Source: an uncultured Bryobacterales bacterium
Lineage (GTDB): Bacteria; Acidobacteriota; Terriglobia; Bryobacterales; UBA6623
Direction: 5' to 3'
Assembly: GCA_951813605.1 (NCBI GenBank)
Contig: OX638379.1
Span: 4,848,062 to 4,912,061, forward strand
Length of the DNA: 64,000 bases
Shown: piece by piece, positions 27,815-38,681 of the stretch
How positions within the stretch are numbered: position 1 is the stretch's first letter
Layout of the letters: each line of letters begins with the position of its first letter
Notes under the pieces: generated by a model
Told to the model about the DNA's origin: nothing
The model's database searches: none
The model's input: only the letters and a program-made list of their open reading frames with translations
Made by a program: the position numbers and the translations under genes

Positions 27815-27858
27815 AATACGTCTTCAGTTGATTTATGGTGCCCTCGGCGCGTAATCTG

Positions 27859-27867
27859 TGCTACAAT
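27859..27867 (+). promoter_or_regulatory. Extended -10 promoter of dnaA
   Basis: TGCTACAAT matches the extended -10 form (TG-n-TATAAT with one change). No -35 box is evident, which extended -10 promoters do not need. Transcription would start near 27875, giving a leader of about 120 bases that contains a short ORF. Confidence 0.5.
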
Positions 27868-27913
27868 ACCCCAGTTCATTCATCCCGGAAAACAAACCTA
27901 AAGGGTGTTTTTT

Positions 27914-27997
27914 ATGCCAACATCTGATTTTACAGACCTTCGCAAGCGGGGTCTCATACACGCACAACGCCAACAATTGCTACGGACAGCCCAATGA
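27914..27997 (+). CDS. 27-codon leader ORF overlapping the dnaA start
   Basis: A short frame from ATG 27914 to TGA 27997 encodes 27 residues beginning MPTSDFTDLRKRG, rich in Arg and Gln towards its end. AAAGG lies about nine bases before its ATG, whereas dnaA itself has no ribosome site. Its TGA shares bases with the dnaA ATG (ATGA). This layout suggests translational coupling: ribosomes finishing the leader re-initiate at dnaA. Expression is inferred, not shown. The peptide resembles no family I know. Confidence 0.5.
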   Translation: MPTSDFTDLRKRGLIHAQRQQLLRTAQ

Positions 27998-29307
27998 ACC
28001 AATGGCAGCGAATCCAAGAGAACTTGCAAGGCGCCATGAGCGGCGAAAGCTACAGGAACTGGTTGGAACCAGTAAAGCTAGGTCATTTCGGCACCGACCG
28101 CGTACTCCACCTGCTGGCTCCGAACAGCCACGTGCAGGGCTGGTTGGAGTCCGAGTTCAACGGACGGATCCTAGCCGCAGCGCAGTCGCTCGGCCTGAAC
28201 GCCAGCCGCGTCACCGTTGGGATCGAGGAGCCGGAAGCGGCCCCGTCACAGCAATCCTTTGATTTCGAGCCGAAGCTCGAGCAATTCAAGCCGGAGTATA
28301 CGTTCGAACGATTCGTTGTCGGATCGTGCAACGAGTTCGCGCACGCAGCATCTCTAGCCGTTGCCAGCGAACCGGCCAAGAGCTACAACCCCTTGTTCGT
28401 CTATTCCGGGTCGGGCATGGGCAAGACTCACCTCCTGAATGCAATCGGCCACCAAGTCCAGCGCGCGGATCCCTATATGCGGATCGTTCTCACGACGGCG
28501 GAAGATTTTCTGAACGATATGGTTAAGTCCATACGAAACAATAACATGCAGAGTTTTCACCAGCGTTTTCGCATGGCAGATGCGCTGCTTGTCGACGATG
28601 TGCACGTAATCGGCACAAAGGAACGAACCCAGGAGGAGTTCTTTCACACCTTCAACGCCCTGTACCATCGCGGGAAGCAGATCGTGCTTACCAGCGACTC
28701 CGATCCGACGGCCATTCCAGGGCTTGTAGGACGGCTCAAGTCACGGTTCTCATGCGGACTGATGGCCGACATCCAGCCGCCCGATCTAGAGACCAAGATG
28801 GCAATCCTTGACCGCAATGCAGAAGAGGTCGGGACTGTTCTGCCAGACGATGTGCGCACGTATGTGGCGACTCAAGTGAACTCTAATATCAGGGAACTGC
28901 AAGGGGTTGTGAACCAGATCACCGCGCGATCACGATTTGTCAACGGCAGGATCACCCTTGGCATGGTGAAGAACATGCTAGGGGCCTTGCCCCCGCAGTC
29001 GGCTCTAGGCCCGAGCATCGACGTCATCCAAAAGGTCGTCGCTGGAAGGTTCGGTCTCTCGGTTTCTGATCTTGCTGCTCGCAACAACTCCCGCGACATT
29101 GCTCACCCTCGCCAAATTGCAATGTACCTGTGCAAGAAGCTCACGAAATCCTCTCTTACGGAGATCGGAAAAGCATTCAAGAAACACCACACCACAGTCA
29201 TGCACGGCATTGCAAAAATAGAAAGAGATATCGCAAATGACAAGGACCTTACGGCGATAGTAAACGGCTTGGTTGAGAAAGTTAGGGTCTCAACTAATCC
29301 GAGATAA
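27994..29307 (+). CDS. dnaA: Chromosomal replication initiator protein DnaA
   Basis: Binds DnaA boxes, melts the origin and loads helicase. The 437-residue protein has domain I (WQRIQENLQGAMSGESYRNW), a short domain II, the AAA+ domain with P-loop SGSGMGKTH (138-146), Walker B LLVDDVHVIGTKERTQEEFF and the sensor/Arg-finger region GRLKSRFSCGLMADIQPPDL, and a domain IV helix-turn-helix. In domain IV the usual FGGRDHTTV reads FKKHHTTV, one residue shorter. The first P-loop glycine is Ser. No Shine-Dalgarno precedes ATG 27994; its start overlaps the stop of a leader ORF. Confidence 0.96.
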   Translation: MNQWQRIQENLQGAMSGESYRNWLEPVKLGHFGTDRVLHLLAPNSHVQGWLESEFNGRILAAAQSLGLNASRVTVGIEEPEAAPSQQSFDFEPKLEQFKPEYTFERFVVGSCNEFAHAASLAVASEPAKSYNPLFVYSGSGMGKTHLLNAIGHQVQRADPYMRIVLTTAEDFLNDMVKSIRNNNMQSFHQRFRMADALLVDDVHVIGTKERTQEEFFHTFNALYHRGKQIVLTSDSDPTAIPGLVGRLKSRFSCGLMADIQPPDLETKMAILDRNAEEVGTVLPDDVRTYVATQVNSNIRELQGVVNQITARSRFVNGRITLGMVKNMLGALPPQSALGPSIDVIQKVVAGRFGLSVSDLAARNNSRDIAHPRQIAMYLCKKLTKSSLTEIGKAFKKHHTTVMHGIAKIERDIANDKDLTAIVNGLVEKVRVSTNPR

Positions 29308-29607
29308 TAGCTACGGTTTTTCTAGGCAACCACGGCAATAGCTGGCCGGGTTTGAGCAAACCTTCCACGAGCAGCCGAAGCAACTTCCCGGGCCCGGAGA
29401 TCAACGACGGCGCTCCAAGGCGTCGGCGCCGGACCGCCCTCGCCGCGGAAGCGCCGGGGCCGGCTGCTGGCTGGGAGCGACTGCGCCGCCACCCACGCGC
29501 AACCGAAAGCGGTACCAGCCGCCGGCGGGCACAAGGGAAGCGATTCGTCGCCGAGGCGGGCGGGGAAAGCCGGCAGCCCGCTCGCCTGGCCAGTCGCTGC
29601 TCGAGAA

Positions 29608-29659
29608 GGGCCCCTAACGCGTCACGCGAGCGTGCCCTGGCACGCGGGAAAAGGGGCCC
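29608..29659. repeat. Nested GC-rich hairpin at oriC border
   Basis: The outer arms GGGCCCCT (29608-29615) and AGGGGCCC (29652-29659) are perfect inverted copies. Inside, GCGTGCC and GGCACGC (29630-29645) form a second perfect stem with a two-base gap. It could terminate dnaA transcription (no U-tract follows) or insulate the origin. Confidence 0.6.
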
Positions 29660-29668
29660 GGTTTCAGG

Positions 29669-29674
29669 TATAAT
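29669..29674 (+). promoter_or_regulatory. Putative -10 box of dnaN, overlapped by DnaA boxes
   Basis: A perfect TATAAT lies five bases before the first DnaA-like box. The predicted transcription start falls at that box, so DnaA binding could repress the promoter. No clear -35 element was seen. Confidence 0.45.
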
Positions 29675-29678
29675 GAAC

Positions 29679-29826
29679 TCATCCACAGCAATGTGTGTGA
29701 AGACCTTGTGGATGGTTGTGGAAAGTGCGGATTCCACGTTGCGCCTGTGGATGGAGAATCAAGTTTCCCACGATGGCGTAGCGGCGTTCACAGCTGGAAA
29801 TCAAGCGCTTACGAACCTTTTCCACA
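29679..29826. promoter_or_regulatory. DnaA-box cluster
   Basis: Compared with TTATCCACA: TCATCCACA at 29679-29687 (8 of 9), TTTTCCACA at 29818-29826 (8 of 9), and on the minus strand CCATCCACA at 29707-29715 and at 29746-29754, and CTTTCCACA at 29717-29725 (7 of 9 each). Five boxes in about 150 bases is far above expectation in GC-rich DNA. Confidence 0.8.
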
Positions 29827-29929
29827 AATCCACCGCGCCTACGACTACTAAAGGAATTGAAGACCAGATTGGAACTCGGAGTCGTAAGAGGCCTGTGATA
29901 CGTCGATTCACAGGGAGGGAGAGCAAGGA

Positions 29930-31057
29930 ATGGAACTGAAGCTTAGATCGCGGGACCTGGTGCAGGAACTCGCCTTGGCGCAGGGAGTCGTCGAGACGAA
30001 GACCACAATTCCAGTCTTGTCGAACGTTCTCCTTGAAGCGAAGCACAATACCTTGGCTATCACCTCTACCGACCTCGAACTGGGATTCCAGACTGCGTGC
30101 CCGGCAGAGATCAACTCCGAGGGATCCATCACGGTTCCGACAAAAAGGCTACTCGACTACGTGAGGCTGCTGCCGGATGCCGAGGTCAGGATTTCGACGA
30201 CTGCTACGAATGCGGTGGAGCTTTCTTGCGGCAGCGCCAAGACCCGTATTGCAGGAATGGAAAGGAAAAACTTTCCCGAACTTCCCGAGGCGCCGGAACC
30301 ACTGACGGCAGTCCCGGTCGAGACGCTGGCGAACGCGGTAAAGAGAACCATCATTTCAGTGGCGGGAGAGCAGTCGCACTACACGCTGGCCGGAGCCCTG
30401 CTGGAGATCCGGAACGACTCCGTGGGGATCATTTCGACAGACGGCCACCGGTTGTCGCTGTACAAGGAGTACCGCGGGATGGAGGGAGTCAGCGACAAGG
30501 TCACGGGCCTGATGCCCCAAAAGGCTATGGCAGAGCTTCTCAAGATCCTCGGGCAAGCGGAGGGGAGCGAGGACGACCCGGCGATGGTGGAATTCGCCTT
30601 CGACGAGAACAACTTGTTTTTCCGTTCCGGGCAGCGCTTGCTCATCTCGCGCAAGATGACCGGAAAGTTCCCGGACTACGACCGCGTGATGCCGAAAGAC
30701 CTGGAAATCACGCTGGAACTGGATAACGACAGCTTCACCAGGGCGCTTCGGCGCGTCTCGCAGTTCTCGGACGAGCGCTCGCACGTCGTTCGATTCGACC
30801 TCGAGGACGGCAGGCTGCAGATGAACGCGACCGTCTCGGATTACGGTTCCAGCGAGGAGGCGCTGCTGGTCGAATACGACGGCGACCCGCTCGGAGTCGG
30901 CTTCAACGCCCAGTACATCCTTGAATTCCTGCGCGTCTGCGGAAGCGAGAAGGTCCTTCTGCGCCTCAGGGACCCGCGCAGCGCGGCACAGATGGAAGTT
31001 CCGGGGACGAACCGAGACAAGGACTACCGCTACGTGATCATGCCCATCCGGGTATAG
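29930..31057 (+). CDS. dnaN: DNA polymerase III beta subunit (sliding clamp)
   Basis: Forms the ring that tethers DNA polymerase III and many partners to DNA. The 375-residue protein has the three-domain clamp fold pattern: TTIPVLSNVLLEA in domain I, ATDGHRLS-like STDGHRLSLY in domain II, and the C-terminal YRYVIMPIRV that forms part of the partner-binding pocket. GGAGGGA lies before ATG 29930. gyrB follows after 42 bases in the same direction. Confidence 0.97.
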   Translation: MELKLRSRDLVQELALAQGVVETKTTIPVLSNVLLEAKHNTLAITSTDLELGFQTACPAEINSEGSITVPTKRLLDYVRLLPDAEVRISTTATNAVELSCGSAKTRIAGMERKNFPELPEAPEPLTAVPVETLANAVKRTIISVAGEQSHYTLAGALLEIRNDSVGIISTDGHRLSLYKEYRGMEGVSDKVTGLMPQKAMAELLKILGQAEGSEDDPAMVEFAFDENNLFFRSGQRLLISRKMTGKFPDYDRVMPKDLEITLELDNDSFTRALRRVSQFSDERSHVVRFDLEDGRLQMNATVSDYGSSEEALLVEYDGDPLGVGFNAQYILEFLRVCGSEKVLLRLRDPRSAAQMEVPGTNRDKDYRYVIMPIRV

Positions 31058-31093
31058 ATTCCACCACACGCGGGGAAGGACAACACGAACTAG

Positions 31094-33520
<2,427 letters not shown>

Positions 33521-33743
33521 GCTGTAGCTGAACAGTTCCGGTCACGGCCCGGGACGTATGCGCATCTGTGGACTGCCATGCAGGCTCGACTCAGCGTTGC
33601 GCTCGCTCTTGCGTTCAATGCCGCATGACCCCGCTGGAGGGTCAATAACTGAATCCTTCGCAGACTTTGCTGCACCAGTCCGCCGGAGTCCCGGCTTCAG
33701 TCTCGATCGTGCCCGACGCAAGCCTTTTCCGACTGGGCGCGAC

Positions 33744-34124
33744 TCACTGCGCGCCTTTCCTGGCTTGGCGAAACGAATGGACGCAGAAGCCAAGGAGAAT
33801 TGCTAGGGCGGCCGCCATGACGCTCTTCGCGCCGACGGCCAGAGGGCGCTCGATCTCCCCGCCGAACACCAGTTGGACGAGATCGGGGAGGGCGTCGGCC
33901 GAGCCGAGGAAACCGACCAGAGCGACCACAGCTGCCGCGTGCATCGCGTGCTTGGCGGAGCTCGCCCGTCTTGCGTAAGCGCCCAGCAGTGTCAGGGCAA
34001 TTCCGAACGGAACCGGGATCAGAGCCGTAAGGCTGCTCTGCGCGCTGATGAAGTAAACCGCGAGCCCGAGGACAACGAGGACCAAGCCGAGGGCGATAGA
34101 GAGTTTTGGCATGTCAGGGTTCAT
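33744..34124 (-). CDS. Small integral membrane protein of unknown function
   Basis: A 126-residue protein with four predicted membrane helices: LSIALGLVLVVLGLAVYFI, TALIPVPFGIALTLLGAYA, a helix at AMHAAAVVALVGFLG, and SVMAAALAILLGFCV. A charged RRASSAKH loop lies between helices two and three. The tail is basic. I do not recognise a named family, although short four-helix proteins beginning MPKLSIALG-like are common in several phyla. It stands alone between gyrB and the hybrid ORF on the opposite strand. Confidence 0.65.
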   Translation of the reverse strand: MNPDMPKLSIALGLVLVVLGLAVYFISAQSSLTALIPVPFGIALTLLGAYARRASSAKHAMHAAAVVALVGFLGSADALPDLVQLVFGGEIERPLAVGAKSVMAAALAILLGFCVHSFRQARKGAQ

Positions 34125-34279
34125 GAAGCACTCATTGTAAGGTTTGGGATTGCCTTGGCGCAGCGAGGGCCGGCCGGTCGCCCGCGACCGCCGGGCAAGG
34201 AGCCCAATCTAGCCCGGACCCGCGGACAGAGTTCCTCGACTCCACCTACAAACAGCTCCGGACAGGCCGCCAGGATCGA

Positions 34280-35005
34280 GTGTCCCAAAAGCCTCTCGCG
34301 GATGTCACGCGATTCCATGTCGGTGTACATCACATCGATTCCCGGTCCGCCGTGGCGAGCATGGCGGAGATGGAGCGGTTCACCGCCGGTTCCGGGGCGG
34401 CAGATTTGCGGCACATGCTCGCCGCTTTCGATTCCGACCCCGGCTGCTTGGTGATACTCAATCACCCTTACTGGGACCAGCCCATGATTGGATCGCACCT
34501 GCACGACGCCCTCCTCGAGGACTTCATGGAGAGTTTCCGGCCTTGGATCCACGCTCTGGAGATCAACGGCCTGCGCGACTATCGATTCGAGATCGTGGGC
34601 CACGGCGCGGAAAGCGAACGGCTTCGCAGCAACCTTCGACTTGCGCGCTTGCCGGGCGTGGTCCTCGGCAGAGACCTGGCTATCGCGTGCGCCGACATGG
34701 ATGTCTCGCTGTTTCCGTCCCGTACAGACACCTACGGGAACGTTGTGTGGGAGGCTTCCGCATCGGGCGTGCCCTCGATCGTAACCGACAGCGGTGGGCC
34801 TCAGTACATCGTGAGAAACGGGGAAACCGGCGTCGTCACTCGGTCGGACGAGGAGTTCGTGAACAGCGCTGTTGCTCTTTATCGCGCCCGCGCTTTGCGA
34901 ACCGGCTTGGGCGCGCGGGCGCGCGCAGCGGCTTTCAGGCAGTCATGGGACGCCGTGTTCGACCAACTTTACGCCGAAGCGTACGAAGCTGCCGTCGCGG
35001 CCTAG
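34280..35005 (+). pseudogene. Hybrid ORF: end of a PHP-domain protein joined to the C-terminal half of a family 4 glycosyltransferase
   Basis: This open frame of 241 codons joins two unrelated truncated proteins. Residues 1-100 (RFHVGVHHIDS, VILNHPYWDQP, HALEINGLRDYRFE) match the interior of a PHP-type phosphoesterase family. From about residue 103 (EIVGHGAESERLR, VSLFPSRTDTYGNVVWEASASGVP, VTDSGGPQYIVRNGETG) it is the C-terminal GT-B domain of a GT4 glycosyltransferase. Both proteins lack their N-terminal halves. A deletion between two adjacent genes that kept the reading frame explains it. GTG 34280 has no ribosome site, and the frame stays open upstream. Probably non-functional, though an expressed chimera is possible. 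Confidence 0.7.
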
Positions 35006-35024
35006 GCTTGCGCGGGCCCGAATC

Positions 35025-36110
35025 TCACCCGATCGCCTCGCAAACGGCGCTGCCGACCTCTTCGGTGGACGCGGGCGCGCCGGGCGGTTTCAGGTCGGCG
35101 GTGACCCGGCCGCTTAGCAGCACCTGGCTGATCGCGGATTCAACGGCGCTTGCCTCCTCGGTCAGCCCGAAGCTGTAGTTGAGCATCGCCGCGGCGGAGC
35201 CTATGGCAGCCAGGGGATTCGCCTTGCCTTGGCCCGCGATATCCGGCGCCGATCCGTGGACTGGCTCGAAAAGTCCTCGCCAAGCCCCGTTGGGCAGCTG
35301 GTTCCCGACCGATGCGGACGGAAGCATTCCGATGGAACCTGCCAGTACCGAGCCCTCGTCGCTCAGGATGTCGCCGAAGAGGTTTTCTGTCACCACGACG
35401 TCAAAATCCGTGGGTCGCAGCAGGAGCTGCATGGCACAGTTGTCGACGAGCATGTGCTCGAGCTCGACGTCCGGGAAATCCGCCGCCAGGGCCGTGACGA
35501 TCCGGCGCCAGAGCTGGGAATTCTCGAGGACATTCGCCTTGTCCACGGACGTGAGCTTGCCGCGACGCTTCCGTGCGAGCTCGAACGCCATGCGGCAGAC
35601 GCGCTCGATTTCCGACCGCGTGTACACCATGGAATTCACCGCCCTCTCGCCGCCGCCTGTTCCCTCGATGCCGCGCGGCTGGCCGAAGTAGAGCCCGCCC
35701 GTGAGTTCGCGCACGATCAGGATATCCGTGCCGCGCACGATCTCGTTCTTTAGAGGCGAGGACTCGATGAGGCTCTCGTAGCAGTACACCGGGCGGAGAT
35801 TCGCGTAGACGTCCAAGGCCTTCCGCAAGCCGAGCAGCCCCTTCTCTGGCCTCTCCGAAGGCGGCAGGTCGTCATACTCCGGCGAGCCGACCGCCCCGAG
35901 GAGCGTGGCGTCGGAGGCTAGAGCGAGCTCTCTGGTTGCTTCGGGGAGCGGCCCGCCGGTCGCGCGGATCGCCGCGCCTCCTAGGAGACCCTTGCGAACG
36001 TACAGCGAGTGGGTCCATTTTTCGGCGACGTGATGGAGAACCCGCACCGCTTCGCGAGTGACCTCCGGGCCGATGCCATCGCCCGGCAGGACAAGAATTC
36101 TCAGTTCCAT
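35025..36110 (-). CDS. leuB: 3-isopropylmalate dehydrogenase
   Basis: Oxidatively decarboxylates 3-isopropylmalate in leucine synthesis with NAD. The 361-residue protein shows [10 protein letters not shown] at the N-terminus, the active-site loop [11 protein letters not shown], the catalytic Lys in [15 protein letters not shown], the metal site [32 protein letters not shown], and the NAD-binding [23 protein letters not shown] 36110 has GGGAGG four to five bases upstream. No leuA, leuC or leuD lies nearby. Confidence 0.96.
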   Translation of the reverse strand: MELRILVLPGDGIGPEVTREAVRVLHHVAEKWTHSLYVRKGLLGGAAIRATGGPLPEATRELALASDATLLGAVGSPEYDDLPPSERPEKGLLGLRKALDVYANLRPVYCYESLIESSPLKNEIVRGTDILIVRELTGGLYFGQPRGIEGTGGGERAVNSMVYTRSEIERVCRMAFELARKRRGKLTSVDKANVLENSQLWRRIVTALAADFPDVELEHMLVDNCAMQLLLRPTDFDVVVTENLFGDILSDEGSVLAGSIGMLPSASVGNQLPNGAWRGLFEPVHGSAPDIAGQGKANPLAAIGSAAAMLNYSFGLTEEASAVESAISQVLLSGRVTADLKPPGAPASTEEVGSAVCEAIG

Positions 36111-36298
36111 GCGACCTCCCATTGTATGGGCCCCACAGCCAGCCCCGGAAGCGGCCCTGGTGGCGGCGCTGGACGGGACGACGGCGGGCCAATGGCTTTC
36201 GTACTTGCGCAGTTGGCTGGCACCTTTCCGCGTTCGCAGCGTCATCGATGCCGCCAGCGGTTGGCGGCGCACCTGCGTTCCCGTAAGATGGAGTTGCG

Positions 36299-37720
36299 AT
36301 GACACGCAGGGAATGGCTTACCCGGAGCGCAAACGGGTTCGGCGGTCTCGCGCTCGCCGCCATGATGGCGGATGAGCGGGCCCGAGCCGAGCCGAGCCGC
36401 CTAGCCGACCCCATGGCCGTCAGGCCCCCGCACTTTCCGGCCAGGGCCAAGAGCGTCATTTTTCTTTACATGGACGGCGGCCCGGGCCAGATGGACAGCT
36501 TCGACCCCAAGCCACGCCTGCGTGCCGAGCATGGCCAGCCCATCCAGCTCCCGGAACTCCCGACCACAGTCTTCAACATCACGGACAAAGTGTTCGGCTC
36601 GCCGTTCGAATTCGCGCAGTACGGCGACTCGGGCTTGTGGGTGAGCGACCTGTTCCCGAACTTGGCGGAATGCGCGGATGACTTGTGCGTGGTCAATTCG
36701 ATGGTGGCCGACCACTCCGAGCACACCGCCGGCAACTACTTTGTCCACACAGGCTCGGGTTTCCAGGGCCGCCCGTCGATGGGCAGCTGGGTTACGTACG
36801 GGCTGGGCAGCGAGTGTGAGGACCTGCCCGGCTTTATCGTCCTCGACAGCGGCCTGATCCCCCCCGGGGGGATGGACTGCTTCGGCAGCGGCTTCTTGCC
36901 GGCCTCTTACCAGGGCACGTTGTTCCGCCGAGGCGAGCATCCGATCGCCGACATCGTGCCGCAGGAATCCGATCGGGCCTTGCAGTTGGGCAAGCTCGAC
37001 CTGATTCGCCAGCTGAACCGGGGAGTGGTGCAGCGCCTGGGGACGGTGAGCGAGATCGAGGCAACCATCTCGAACTACGAGCTGGCGTTCCGCATGCAGA
37101 GCGCTGTGCCCGAACTGCTCGACCTGACGGGCGAGTCCGAATTGACAACGAAGATGTACGGACTGGACGAGCACGATACGAGCGAGTTCGGCCGCCAGTG
37201 CCTGCTGGCTCGCCGCATGGTGGAACGCGGCGTGCGATTCATCGAACTGCTGACCCCCGCCCGCAAGGGGCAAGACAGGTGGGACCAGCACCAGCGCCTC
37301 AAAGAAGGCCATCGAATCAACGCCCGGGCGACTGACAAGCCGATCTCCGGGCTCTTGAAGGACTTGAAGGCTCGGGGCCTGCTCGACTCCACGCTCGTGT
37401 TCTGGGGCGGTGAGTTCGGCCGCACGCCGACCGCGCAGACGAACGGCGGCGAATTCAACGACACCACGGGTCGCGACCACAATCCCTTCGGATACACGAT
37501 GTGGCTTGCCGGCGGAGGAGTCCGGGGAGGCATGCGCTACGGGGCCACCGACGAGTACGGGTATTTCGCGGTCGAGAACAAGGTGCACATGCACGACCTG
37601 CACGCGACGATGCTGCACTTGCTGGGGCTGGACCACACGAAGCTGACGTATCGCTACAGCGGTCGGGACATGCGTCTGACGGATGTGCATGGCGAGATCG
37701 TCCACGACATACTGGCCTGA
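36299..37720 (+). CDS. DUF1501 exported protein
   Basis: A 473-residue member of the DUF1501 family (alkaline-phosphatase-fold, sulfatase-related), exported by a Tat-type signal ([23 protein letters not shown]). The metal/active-site start [20 protein letters not shown] and the later [18 protein letters not shown] with [18 protein letters not shown] are intact. In Planctomycetes and Acidobacteria it usually follows a DUF1549/DUF1553 cytochrome-type gene in polymer-degradation loci. That partner is missing here. ATG 36299 is preceded by a GGAG-like site. Confidence 0.88.
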   Translation: MTRREWLTRSANGFGGLALAAMMADERARAEPSRLADPMAVRPPHFPARAKSVIFLYMDGGPGQMDSFDPKPRLRAEHGQPIQLPELPTTVFNITDKVFGSPFEFAQYGDSGLWVSDLFPNLAECADDLCVVNSMVADHSEHTAGNYFVHTGSGFQGRPSMGSWVTYGLGSECEDLPGFIVLDSGLIPPGGMDCFGSGFLPASYQGTLFRRGEHPIADIVPQESDRALQLGKLDLIRQLNRGVVQRLGTVSEIEATISNYELAFRMQSAVPELLDLTGESELTTKMYGLDEHDTSEFGRQCLLARRMVERGVRFIELLTPARKGQDRWDQHQRLKEGHRINARATDKPISGLLKDLKARGLLDSTLVFWGGEFGRTPTAQTNGGEFNDTTGRDHNPFGYTMWLAGGGVRGGMRYGATDEYGYFAVENKVHMHDLHATMLHLLGLDHTKLTYRYSGRDMRLTDVHGEIVHDILA

Positions 37721-37887
37721 GCTGTCGTAGGCTCGCGGCGTGGCGTTGAGCTCGGGCCTCCGGTGACTGCGACGCGAACGCCTGATCCGCTAGCGCGGAC
37801 GGTCCTGCGAGCGAGTCAGCGGGCGCTTTCCGCGCGCGCCGGCATCATCGCCGCATGGTCCGCACATAGGGACTGCGAGACTGCCGG

Positions 37888-38517
37888 CTAGTCGATGATG
37901 TTCAGCCCGCCGTCGTCAAGGGACTTCGGCCGCTGCCAATAGGAGAATTGCGGCGTCCAGTCCCCCGCTCCGTGGCCGGCCAGTGCCAGAAAGTTCCACG
38001 CCGAGCAGAACATGTCGCCGGGACCGAAGACGACTGCGTTCCTGCGCAGGATTCCCCCGTCTGTCTGTTGATAGAGAACGGCGCCGGGCATGTTTTCGTG
38101 ATCGGCGTTCGTGGACTGCTCGCGAATATAGTCGCCGCCAAGGTGCGAGGCGAGTCGGAATCGCCAGCCGCGGGCATTGGCGAAGCGGCGCTGGGCTTCG
38201 GGCGGGTCCTTGGATAGGAGCACGACAGCCATTGCCGATTCCAGATGGGGCAGGAATCCGTTGATTCCGTCGGCCCAAAGCGCGCAGTAACGGCAGCCTT
38301 GGCCCATGTTGTGAATAGCGAGGAGCCTGTCACGGCCTGCGAACAGGTCGCTCAGGAGCACCTTGCCGTCCAGTGTCCAGAGCGAGTAGTCGGGGACTTC
38401 GCTACCCCGAGAGGCTCGTCGCAGGGCATTCAGCTGCTCGGTCAATGCGGCTACTTGAGCCTCCAATTCTGCGATGGCGGCTTCGGGGTCGGCTGGGGAT
38501 GTGCGGTTTTGCGACAT
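37888..38517 (-). CDS. DUF899 (thioredoxin-like) family protein
   Basis: A 209-residue protein of the DUF899 family, which has a thioredoxin-like fold. An N-terminal coiled segment (AAIAELEAQVAALTEQLNALR) precedes the domain. The CxxC-type site is QGCRYCALWADG. The end WNFLALAGHGAGDWTPQFSYW is a typical family terminus. The function of the family is unknown and redox activity is inferred. ATG 38517 starts at MSQNRTS; the longer frame upstream adds 18 unlikely residues. Confidence 0.8.
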   Translation of the reverse strand: MSQNRTSPADPEAAIAELEAQVAALTEQLNALRRASRGSEVPDYSLWTLDGKVLLSDLFAGRDRLLAIHNMGQGCRYCALWADGINGFLPHLESAMAVVLLSKDPPEAQRRFANARGWRFRLASHLGGDYIREQSTNADHENMPGAVLYQQTDGGILRRNAVVFGPGDMFCSAWNFLALAGHGAGDWTPQFSYWQRPKSLDDGGLNIID

Positions 38518-38681
38518 GGAATTTGTTCGGGATTCCCCATGATCGGCGTCTTGCGATCCGGGGGCTCGCACGCCGGCCGGCCGGGAAAACCAAAGCTAGC
38601 ACTCTAGCAGCTGCCACGATCCTCACGGCAAATGGCAAGATCTCTCGCCAAACCCGCCGTCGAGTTCCGACTCAGGGCAAT

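Larger units (their letters stand above)
27664..27913 (+). other. AT-rich region upstream of dnaA
   Basis: This stretch is much more AT-rich than the rest of the window, especially 27770-27840. It contains an inverted repeat at 27788-27814 and an extended -10 promoter at 27859-27867. I see no good DnaA box here. It may serve as the unwinding element, the dnaA control region, or both. Confidence 0.5.
29308..29929. other. oriC: dnaA-dnaN intergenic region with oriC
   Basis: About 620 bases. The left half (29340-29660) is very GC-rich with no recognisable gene and ends in a strong hairpin (29608-29659). The right half contains at least five DnaA-box-like sequences between 29679 and 29826 and a TATAAT at 29669. 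Box clustering between dnaA and dnaN is a standard origin arrangement, so this is the best oriC candidate. Function is inferred from the boxes and gene context. Confidence 0.8.
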
